Assembly (NCBI GenBank): GCA_903873545.1
Contig: CAIQPA010000051.1
Location: 1-9,700 of the forward strand
Length of the DNA stretch: 9,700 nt
Direction of reading: 5' to 3'
From: an uncultured delta proteobacterium
GTDB lineage: Bacteria; Myxococcota_A; Bradymonadia; REDH01
Positions within the stretch are counted from its first letter, which is position 1. Each line of letters begins with the position of its first letter. This document shows, in pieces, positions 1 to 5,508 of this stretch. Under the pieces are notes generated by a model that did no database searches, had not been told where the DNA came from, and saw nothing but the letters and a program-made list of their open reading frames with translations. The position numbers and the translations under genes were made by a program.

Positions 1-1127
1 TCCCAAGGCAGCGAGGCACCCAGCCGTTCAAACGCGTCCAGCGCCTGTTCCGACCGCACCGACTCGCCCAACGAGGCCGCAAGCGTCACGCCGGCCAGCA
101 GCGACTCACCGCCGCGCCACCCAGAGGGAGCCAACGCCAGCGCGGATGCAATCTCGAGCGCCTCCGCATCCTGATCGGCGCGGCGAGCCCGAACCAGCGC
201 CTGCCACCGCGTCTCCCGCGCCGCCAGTTCCGCCTCCTCGGCGCTCTCGGCATCAGCGCGGCCGAGCAGCCAGCCTGCAGACCCCGTGGGGAGCAGCCCC
301 TCCTCCGACGCAGAGGCGCCGAGACATTGCTCCACGATGGGCGTGAGCCTCCGCACCGCGGCCTCCGACAGCGGCAGCTCTTCGACCGAGGCAAACCTGT
401 CCACACAACGACCCGAGAGCATCAGCCGGTCTGCGGAGGTTAGCGGCGGCCGTGCCCGCAGCCATGCGAACCGTTCGAGCCAGAGCGTGCCGTCACCTGC
501 GTCGGTCTCCAACATCCACCGCAGCGACCAGGCCAGCGCTGCAGCACCGCCACTACCCTCCATCACCCGATTCCAGCGGACGGCGTCCAACCGCGCACGA
601 ATCCACGGCGCGGGCTCGAGCGCAAACAGCTCCGCCTCATCGCCCCACCGACCATCGCCATCGCCGCCGGTGGTCAGCCAACCCGCGCCGGTCTGCGGCG
701 GTAGTCCACCCCGCTGTCCACCGCCCGTCGCCTGCGCGATCCGGCGATTGACGATGTCGCCCAGCCGTGGCTCCGACGCGGCAGCAGCGCGCCAGCGAAC
801 CACCGCTTCGCCCACAGCACCCGCGCAGGCCCGACGCTCGGCCAGCAGCATCTCGGCCGAGGCGCCGGAACGCGGCGGTGACGGCGCGACCACAGCCAGC
901 GCTTCGCAGAGGCTCGACGCCACGCCCACAGCAGGCAGCCTCCGCTCCGACAGCGCGGGCGCACCGCTGCCTTCCCTTGCGGGACCCACGGCCGGCGCCG
1001 GCGCAACGGGCCCAACATCGGCCCGCGGAGGTGCAACAGGCGTCGAGACCTCCGAGCATGCCGAAAGCACCAACGCCACCGCCACGCCCACGCACCCTCG
1101 CCATGCTCCCAGTTCGCTCTTGCGCAA
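1..1127 (-). CDS. Putative lipoprotein of unknown function, 3' end beyond the window
   Basis: This minus-strand frame is open from the left window edge to a TTG start at 1127, giving 375 visible residues and no stop inside the window. The N-terminus reads MRKSELGAWRGCVGVAVALV followed by LSAC, a charged n-region, hydrophobic core and lipobox, so I infer export by signal peptidase II and lipid anchoring. An AGGAGG Shine-Dalgarno site four bases upstream supports the TTG; another in-frame TTG at 1145 is possible. After the lipobox comes an Ala/Pro-rich linker (about residues 27-55), then a Trp-, Leu- and Arg-rich, probably helical body resembling TPR-like repeats without a clear motif. The other two minus frames here read as Arg/Trp/Cys-rich noise. 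The gene is divergent from the radical SAM cassette. I do not recognise a family. Alternative: a helical-repeat envelope protein; function unknown. Confidence 0.75.
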   Translation of the reverse strand, partial: MRKSELGAWRGCVGVAVALVLSACSEVSTPVAPPRADVGPVAPAPAVGPAREGSGAPALSERRLPAVGVASSLCEALAVVAPSPPRSGASAEMLLAERRACAGAVGEAVVRWRAAAASEPRLGDIVNRRIAQATGGGQRGGLPPQTGAGWLTTGGDGDGRWGDEAELFALEPAPWIRARLDAVRWNRVMEGSGGAAALAWSLRWMLETDAGDGTLWLERFAWLRARPPLTSADRLMLSGRCVDRFASVEELPLSEAAVRRLTPIVEQCLGASASEEGLLPTGSAGWLLGRADAESAEEAELAARETRWQALVRARRADQDAEALEIASALALAPSGWRGGESLLAGVTLAASLGESVRSEQALDAFERLGASLPW

Positions 1128-1189
1128 GAGGCCTCCTGCCTCCAATGTTCTCCACTCTTCGACGTTTGCCAAACTTTGCGTGAACCACC
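1128..1189. promoter_or_regulatory. Divergent intergenic region between lipoprotein and radical SAM cassette
   Basis: These 62 bp separate two divergently transcribed units, so at least part of both promoters should lie here or inside the flanking genes. I see no convincing -35/-10 pair on either strand. A short inverted repeat GTTTG-C-CAAAC sits at 1164-1174; it is too short to call an operator with confidence. An in-frame TGA at 1181-1183 fixes the radical SAM start at or after 1190. Confidence 0.4.
1132..1137 (-). promoter_or_regulatory. Ribosome binding site deciding the TTG start of the left lipoprotein
   Basis: On the minus strand this reads AGGAGG, a full Shine-Dalgarno core, followed by CCTC and then TTG at 1127. 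The four-base spacing is slightly short but acceptable. It is the best start signal for the frame, because no ATG or GTG lies in frame before the signal peptide. Confidence 0.6.
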
Positions 1190-2059
1190 GTGTCCACTCC
1201 CCTGCCGGCGCCTCCAACACTCCCCTTCCCCTACCTCGAGACCCTCTGGCTCCAGGTTACGGGAACGCTCTGCAACCTCACCTGCAAGCACTGCTTCATC
1301 ACCTGTGGCCCCAACAACGCGAGCCATCCGATGATGAGCACCGCGCAGGTCACGCAGGCGGTCGACGAGGCCATCGGATTCGGGGTGCGGGAGTTCTACT
1401 TCACCGGCGGTGAACCCTTCCTCCACCCGGAGATCGAGGCGCTCATCGCCTTCGTCCTCGAGCGCGCACCGCTCAGCATCCTCACCAACGGGCTGCTCAT
1501 CGACGCGCCCCGCGCCGACCGACTCGCCAAGCTCGCAGCCGCCTCTCCCTACAGCCTCGACCTGCGCATCTCGCTCGACGGCTTCACCGCCGATCAGAAC
1601 GACCCCATCCGAGGCCGAGGCACCTTCGACAAGATCATCGGTGCCGTCACCCGATGCGCATCGGCGGGCATCGATCCGATCCTCACCATCACCGAGGTCG
1701 TCTCCGCCACCGAGGCCACGCTCCCCGCCTTCCAGCAGCTGCTCGCAGAGGCCGGCATCTCCCGTCCGCGACTCAAGTTCCTGCCCCCACTTCGGCTCGG
1801 TCGCGAGGCCAGGCGCGATCGCGGATATGCAGACGAGGAGCGGCTCTTCGACGGCGACCTCCTCCCCGACGAGGTCTTCTCCCTCGCCTGCGGCACGGGA
1901 CGCATGGTCACGGCGAAGGGTGTCTACCCCTGCCCCATCCTCATCGAAGCAAAGGGCGCCCGCATGGGCGACCGACTCTCCGACGCGCTCCACCCGATCA
2001 AGCTCTCCCACCAGGCCTGTTACAGCTGCCATGCGGAGGGCCTCCGATGCCGAACCTGA
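1190..2059 (+). CDS. Radical SAM enzyme with Twitch/SPASM-like C-terminal cysteines
   Basis: The 289-residue protein carries the radical SAM signature CNLTCKHC (Cys28, 32, 35), which binds the 4Fe-4S cluster that cleaves S-adenosylmethionine. It is followed by FTGGEP (residues 71-76), the usual SAM-contacting motif, and by LTNG and RISLDG strand ends typical of the partial TIM barrel. Cys39 adds a fourth nearby cysteine. The C-terminus has Cys234-x13-Cys248 with a GVYPCP turn, then CYSC (277-280) and Cys287, resembling a Twitch or short SPASM domain that holds one auxiliary Fe-S cluster. The protein ends two residues after Cys287. The start is GTG, with an in-frame stop 9 bases upstream and no clear Shine-Dalgarno. 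It overlaps the next gene by 13 bases. The family is clear, the substrate is not; SPASM/Twitch enzymes act on peptides, sugars or cofactor precursors. No RiPP recognition domain or precursor peptide is visible. Confidence 0.93.
   Translation: MSTPLPAPPTLPFPYLETLWLQVTGTLCNLTCKHCFITCGPNNASHPMMSTAQVTQAVDEAIGFGVREFYFTGGEPFLHPEIEALIAFVLERAPLSILTNGLLIDAPRADRLAKLAAASPYSLDLRISLDGFTADQNDPIRGRGTFDKIIGAVTRCASAGIDPILTITEVVSATEATLPAFQQLLAEAGISRPRLKFLPPLRLGREARRDRGYADEERLFDGDLLPDEVFSLACGTGRMVTAKGVYPCPILIEAKGARMGDRLSDALHPIKLSHQACYSCHAEGLRCRT
2035..2040 (+). promoter_or_regulatory. Ribosome binding site for the metallophosphoesterase-like gene
   Basis: GGAGGG lies six bases before the ATG at 2047 and inside the radical SAM coding sequence. 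It selects this ATG although the frame is open far upstream, and supports coupled translation of the two proteins. Confidence 0.65.
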
Positions 2060-2862
2060 CACCCGACCGCGACCCACCGCGCCGCGTCGTTGTCTTCGGC
2101 GGCGTCTATAACAACCACCTCAGCCTCTCCGCAACCCTCGCCGAGGCTGAGCGGCTCGGCGCCGACGAAATCTACTGCCTCGGCGACATGGGCGGCTTCG
2201 GGCCCAACCCAGACAAGGTCTTCCCGCTGCTTCACGCCGCCGACGTCCGCTGCATGCAGGGAAACTACGACCACTCCGTCGGCAACAGACTCGAAGACTG
2301 CGCCTGCGGCTACACCGACCCCCGCGACAACCACTTCGCGCGCATCAGCTACGACTACACACTTGCCCACACCTCGGACGCCAACAAGGACTGGCTGCGG
2401 GCGCTGCCCACCGGCTTCCGCCACCTCTGGAACGGCAAGCAGGTTGTGATGGCGCATGGCTCGACCCGCCGGACCAACGAGTTCCTCTGGTCCTCTACCT
2501 CGCCGGACCACTTCCTCGAGCACCTGCTCCGAGAGGCAGAGGCCGACCTGCTCCTCGTCACGCACACAGGAATCCCCTGGGCCCGCACCCTCGCCTCCGG
2601 CCGCACCGTCATCAATGTTGGCGCCATCGGAAGACCTGCTACCGCCGGCGATCTGCATGTATGGGCCGTGGAGATCGAGCTCACCACGCCCGGCCTCATC
2701 CGGCATCGGTTCCTCCCCATCTGCTACGACCATGCGGCGCTCGCCGAAGAGATGCGCGATGAGCAGCTCCCCGAAGAGTTCATCGCCACCATCCTCACCG
2801 GTTGGTGGACAACCTGCCTCGAAATCTTGCCTGCCAAAGAGCGCGCCCTAGGCCGATTCTGA
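2047..2862 (+). CDS. Metallophosphoesterase-fold protein lacking metal-site-A ligands
   Basis: This 271-residue protein matches the calcineurin-like phosphoesterase fold (Metallophos_2/YfcE-ApaH-like group): LGDMGGFGPNP (45-55), GNYD (72-75), MAHG (135-138), THTGIP (172-177) and INVGAIGRP (189-197) follow in the family's order and spacing. Family enzymes hydrolyse phosphoesters with two metals. Here the motif I D-x-H is G19-V-Y21 and the last His of GHTH is Gly175. The site-A ligands are therefore missing, while Asp47, Asn73, His137 and His173 of site B remain. It may be a one-metal enzyme or a binding/regulatory protein. The ATG at 2047 is chosen for its GGAGGG site and because the fold begins at residue 12; sequence upstream in this frame is a shadow of the radical SAM gene. 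The overlap implies translational coupling and a shared pathway. About 50 residues follow the core fold. Confidence 0.88.
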   Translation: MPNLTPDRDPPRRVVVFGGVYNNHLSLSATLAEAERLGADEIYCLGDMGGFGPNPDKVFPLLHAADVRCMQGNYDHSVGNRLEDCACGYTDPRDNHFARISYDYTLAHTSDANKDWLRALPTGFRHLWNGKQVVMAHGSTRRTNEFLWSSTSPDHFLEHLLREAEADLLLVTHTGIPWARTLASGRTVINVGAIGRPATAGDLHVWAVEIELTTPGLIRHRFLPICYDHAALAEEMRDEQLPEEFIATILTGWWTTCLEILPAKERALGRF

Positions 2863-2879
2863 AGTTCACGAGGCCAAAC

Positions 2880-3659
2880 ATGGACGACAACGAACAGCGC
2901 CAGGCGCCCGAGGAATTCGAACGGGAGTTCTTCGGTCCCAACCAGGTCGGAGAGCTCGGCACTGCCGAGCTTGACCGCATCGCCGAGTCGCAGGCCACAC
3001 GCATCCTGAGGCCCGTTGTCTTCGTGCTGCTGCTCGGGCTGAGCGGCCTCATTGCCTGGCAGTATGTCGGACACCTCCGCTACTTCTTCGCTCCGGTCGC
3101 GATCGCCCCGCTGGGCGCCGCCGAAGACATCGGTGTCGCGATCCGAGCCGAACAGCTTGACTCCAACCTCCGCTCCAATCGCTTCGTTTCGCTCTCCGGC
3201 ATCCCGCAACGCTACGCCTCCGCCGGCGACAGGGGCGTCTTCAAGCTCATCGGCGCCCAGCTCTATGTCGCCCGAAAGGCCACCGAACTCCCTGATGCCT
3301 CTTCAGAGACCTTTGGAGACTCGAACAACCCCGACGAGAACCGCGAAGAGTTCGACGGCAGCGGATGGCTCATCGCCTTCTCCGACCTGCCGCGGAAGTA
3401 TGCCGGCATCCGCGACTTCTACGCCGAAAACTATCGTGTCCCCTTTTGCAGCCACGACCCCTCGCCGCAGCTTGCCGCCTACTTCGAGGCCGAGCGTGAA
3501 CGTACCGGCAAGCTTGACTGCGTCGAGGGCTACCTCCTCATCGAAGGAGAGGCCCCTCGCGACCAGTGGCCCTACCTGGTCGGGCTGACCGCCTACGCGC
3601 TGCTCGTCCTGGGTGCGATGGTGCGCGCCGTCCGCTCGCTCCGCCCCCGCCGCCATTGA
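2880..3659 (+). CDS. Hypothetical two-span membrane protein
   Basis: The 259-residue protein has an acidic, charged N-terminal tail (about 1-40), a hydrophobic span at about 43-63 (ILRPVVFVLLLGLSGLIAW and on), a soluble middle domain (64-228), and a second span at about 230-250 followed by an Arg-rich tail. By the positive-inside rule the Arg-rich C-terminus is probably cytoplasmic, so with two spans both ends face the cytoplasm and the middle domain the periplasm. The middle domain contains short beta-like strands (FVSLSGIP, FKLIGAQLYVARK) and two cysteines, Cys190 and Cys214, that could pair. The ATG at 2880 has GAGG six bases upstream and starts 17 bases after the preceding stop; the frame is open further back but would overlap the previous gene. 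It is probably the third gene of the radical SAM operon. I do not recognise a family. Confidence 0.82.
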   Translation: MDDNEQRQAPEEFEREFFGPNQVGELGTAELDRIAESQATRILRPVVFVLLLGLSGLIAWQYVGHLRYFFAPVAIAPLGAAEDIGVAIRAEQLDSNLRSNRFVSLSGIPQRYASAGDRGVFKLIGAQLYVARKATELPDASSETFGDSNNPDENREEFDGSGWLIAFSDLPRKYAGIRDFYAENYRVPFCSHDPSPQLAAYFEAERERTGKLDCVEGYLLIEGEAPRDQWPYLVGLTAYALLVLGAMVRAVRSLRPRRH

Positions 3660-4018
3660 CGCAGCCTCAGCAAAGCCTAGAGCAGACTCGTTGTCGCGCT
3701 GGGATGGACCCGCGCCCATCGTCCGTTCCTCTCGCTCCCGCTACCCCTCTCGGTTGACGTCACGGAAGCCTCGCTCCTCAGCCACCCATCCTGCCGGCCC
3801 TGTGTCGACACCGGGGTGAGCGGCCCCTGAGCAGGTCAACAGCGTCCGAACGGAGGGGTTGCCCAGACCAGGTAGAACGCTCGACCGCCTCGTTTCCCGA
3901 AGGCGCGGCAACCTCGTGGCTGCGCCCCTCGCCGAAGACAGGCCCCAATCCTTTTGACACTCCCGAGTCCCGCAGATACCTACCCGCCACCGCCGCTCTC
4001 ACCCATCGTGACCCACCC
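3660..4018. other. 359-bp intergenic gap without a convincing gene
   Basis: No frame here has both a good start signal and protein-like composition. I looked for tRNA T-loops, the SRP RNA core, RNase P and tmRNA landmarks and saw none. Visible structure: a perfect 10-bp palindrome GTGTCGACAC at 3802-3811, a GGGG-7-CCCC hairpin at 3813-3827, a 7-bp stem (one G-T pair) with a 9-base loop at 3903-3925, and a promoter candidate at 3954-3980. No hairpin with a T-tract follows the upstream operon, so a classic terminator is not evident. Confidence 0.6.
3954..3980 (+). promoter_or_regulatory. Sigma-70-like promoter candidate for the duplicated-domain lipoprotein
   Basis: A perfect TTGACA (-35) at 3954-3959 is followed after 15 bases by GATACC at 3975-3980, a weak -10 (3 of 6 matches). 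TACCTA at the ideal 17-base spacing is poorer. A start of transcription near 3986 would leave a leader of about 33 bases before the ATG at 4019. The -35 is convincing in such GC-rich sequence; the -10 is not. Confidence 0.35.
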
Positions 4019-5107
4019 ATGAACCTGAAAAGCACCGCTCTTCCCGCTGTCATGAAGGCCTTTCTCGCCGCCTCGCTGCTCTGCGCCACCGCCTGTGCCA
4101 AGCCGCTCGAGGCACCGCAGGGTCAGGTCCTCACCGTCAATGGCATCGAGGTCTCCGTCACCGATGTGAAGCTGGCCGCCATCGACCTCGAGGGGCCATC
4201 CGGCGCCATCGCAACCAAGAAGTCGACGCTCATCGTCTCGCTTAAGCTGATCAACAAGAGCGCAGAGCCGCTCCGCTACGACCTCGGCTGGTCGACGACC
4301 TCTTCGACGCAGGCCACCTCGCCCCTGCTCTTCCTCGACCCGGGCCCTGAGATTCAGCTCTCCGGTCAGGCGCAGATTCCCGCCCTCATCCTCGGCTCGT
4401 CGGTCTACACCCCCGACACCGTCGCATCGCCCCGAACCCTCAACCCGGGCGAAGGCGTAGACGACCTGCTCCTCTTCGAGGCGCCGCCGGAGAACGCCAA
4501 GGCGCTACTCCTTAGCCTCCCTCCTGCCCTCTTCGGCAAGCAGACCAAGGCACCCGCCTACATCCGCATTGCCTCGGTCCCCACAGAGGTGCAGCAGCCG
4601 CAGTGGCTCTCCGAGAAGGATGAGTACAAGGGGCCCAGCATCAAGTTCGCCATTAAGTCCGTCGAGACGCTCTACCCGCCGCTCATCAAGGCCGACGGCA
4701 CCCGCGGAACCTCCGGCGAGCCGCTCATCGGCATCCGCTTCACCGCCACCAACGCAGGCGCTGCTGCACTGGAGTATCTCCCCATGGCCGCCGGCCTCGC
4801 GGCCGACGCACCTTCACTCACCGACAGCACAGGGACCCCCATCGAGCGGGTCGACTTTGGCCCCGGCGTCACCCACACCGAGACCCTGACCGCGCGTAAG
4901 TCGCTCGCTCCCGGCGCCTCCCTGGATGACACTTGGTGGTTCACACGCCCGCCGAACACGGTCACCGAGCTGCTGCTCCGCGCCCCCGGCAAGCGGTTTG
5001 GCGACACCGGCCTCATCCGCTTCAAGATCCCCTACACTTGGTCCGACCCCCGCCAGTTTGCGGAGATCATGCCGACGCCTGCGCAGGGCGCCCCCTCCGG
5101 GAAGTGA
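4019..5107 (+). CDS. Lipoprotein with two tandem copies of a beta-rich domain
   Basis: This is a 362-residue protein with a hydrophobic N-terminal segment ending in ATAC (Cys26), an imperfect lipobox (Ala at -3). It is probably exported and lipid-anchored. ATG at 4052 would give the compact signal MKAFLAASLLCATAC and is an alternative start; neither ATG has a clear Shine-Dalgarno. Two related domains follow, about 43-184 and 207-337. Each has a V/I-rich strand with an NxS/A 'LKLINKSAEPLRY' or 'FTATNAGAAALEY' element, then an L-x-PG-x3-DD-x3-F-x2-PP-x5-LLL-x2-P block (141-168 and 296-323). The pattern resembles DUF4352-type immunoglobulin-like domains of envelope lipoproteins, but I cannot confirm the family. 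The stop overlaps the next start (GTGA). Function unknown. Confidence 0.82.
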   Translation: MNLKSTALPAVMKAFLAASLLCATACAKPLEAPQGQVLTVNGIEVSVTDVKLAAIDLEGPSGAIATKKSTLIVSLKLINKSAEPLRYDLGWSTTSSTQATSPLLFLDPGPEIQLSGQAQIPALILGSSVYTPDTVASPRTLNPGEGVDDLLLFEAPPENAKALLLSLPPALFGKQTKAPAYIRIASVPTEVQQPQWLSEKDEYKGPSIKFAIKSVETLYPPLIKADGTRGTSGEPLIGIRFTATNAGAAALEYLPMAAGLAADAPSLTDSTGTPIERVDFGPGVTHTETLTARKSLAPGASLDDTWWFTRPPNTVTELLLRAPGKRFGDTGLIRFKIPYTWSDPRQFAEIMPTPAQGAPSGK

Positions 5108-5508
5108 GCCAGGGCGGCAAAAAGAAGCCGAAGGAGGACCCAGCTTCGCTTGGGACCTTCGCCGGCCTCTTCCAACGCAACCGCGACGAACTCGCCGAGC
5201 TTCGCGCGAAGCAACGCCCCGTCAACCTCACCGAGGCACCGCGTCGGGCAGAGCCGCTCCCCGCTCAGGACCAGCCCGCAAAGGTCATCTCTGCCGAGGA
5301 GGCGATGCGGCTCGCCTTTGAAGAGGCCACCGATGCGCGCAGCCGCAAGTTCCTCAGCGAAGGGATGAAGCTAGGCAACGTCGCCGTCGAGGGCGACCGG
5401 CCCGCAGCCGGCCAGCGCGGGCCGCAGCAGGCACTCGGCGCCGACTACGACTTCGAACGCGAGGTCATGGGGACCACCCCGCTCCGCCCCAACAGACCCA
5501 AGCGTTAG
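5104..5508 (+). CDS. Small lysine-rich hypothetical protein, 134 residues
   Basis: The GTG at 5104 overlaps the previous TGA in a GTGA junction, the usual sign of translational coupling, so I take it as the start although the frame is open upstream. The protein has a basic N-terminus (MSQGGKKKPK), a charged stretch with helix-forming segments (about 27-40 and 63-90, with ISAEEAMRLAFEEA), and a Pro/Gly/Arg-rich tail ending in PNRPKR. There is no signal peptide, membrane span or cysteine, which suggests a cytosolic, partly disordered protein. Its stop codon (5506-5508) lies within the shared TTAG of the convergent Omp85 gene. I do not recognise a family. The good coding composition and the tight junction make it a real gene, not a shadow. 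Confidence 0.7.
   Translation: MSQGGKKKPKEDPASLGTFAGLFQRNRDELAELRAKQRPVNLTEAPRRAEPLPAQDQPAKVISAEEAMRLAFEEATDARSRKFLSEGMKLGNVAVEGDRPAAGQRGPQQALGADYDFEREVMGTTPLRPNRPKR

Noticed and set aside
1164..1174. Inverted repeat GTTTG-C-CAAAC between the divergent genes as an operator
   Set aside because: Five-base arms are common by chance and there is no second copy; kept only as a note on the intergenic region.
286..1413. Long plus-strand open frame of 375 codons
   Set aside because: Its product is Ser/Pro/Arg/Ala-rich low-complexity sequence lying opposite the lipoprotein gene and running into the radical SAM gene in another frame. It is a shadow of GC-rich coding sequence.
1190..2059. Calling the radical SAM gene an arsenosugar (ArsS), sulfatase-maturation or RiPP enzyme
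   Set aside because: The cysteine motifs give only superfamily and auxiliary-cluster type; no neighbouring gene (sulfatase, ArsM, precursor peptide, RRE) supports any of these.
674..2077. Long minus-strand open frame of 467 codons
   Set aside because: It covers the antisense of the radical SAM gene and the lipoprotein signal region, and reads as Arg/Trp/Gly-rich noise on the left. The plus-strand radical SAM motifs are decisive.
2047..2862. Naming the phosphoesterase as YfcE, ApaH or a diadenosine tetraphosphatase
   Set aside because: The missing site-A ligands make those activities doubtful, and the sequence alone does not place it in one subfamily.
3859..3957. Possible 32-residue peptide ORF starting at TTG after GGAGGGG, considered as a precursor for the radical SAM enzyme
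   Set aside because: The purine run is only about two bases from the TTG, third-base composition is not clearly coding, it lacks a leader/core look, and it is separated from the radical SAM gene by two genes.
3750..3960. Possible structured RNA (SRP RNA, RNase P, tmRNA or tRNA) in the gap
   Set aside because: None of the conserved cores or T-loop sequences I looked for occurs on either strand, and no stem longer than about 7 bp was found by eye.
3778..4101. Minus-strand open frame of 107 codons across the gap and the lipoprotein start
   Set aside because: No ribosome binding site, no recognisable domain, Arg/Gly-rich composition, and it overlaps the signal peptide coding region of a better-supported gene.
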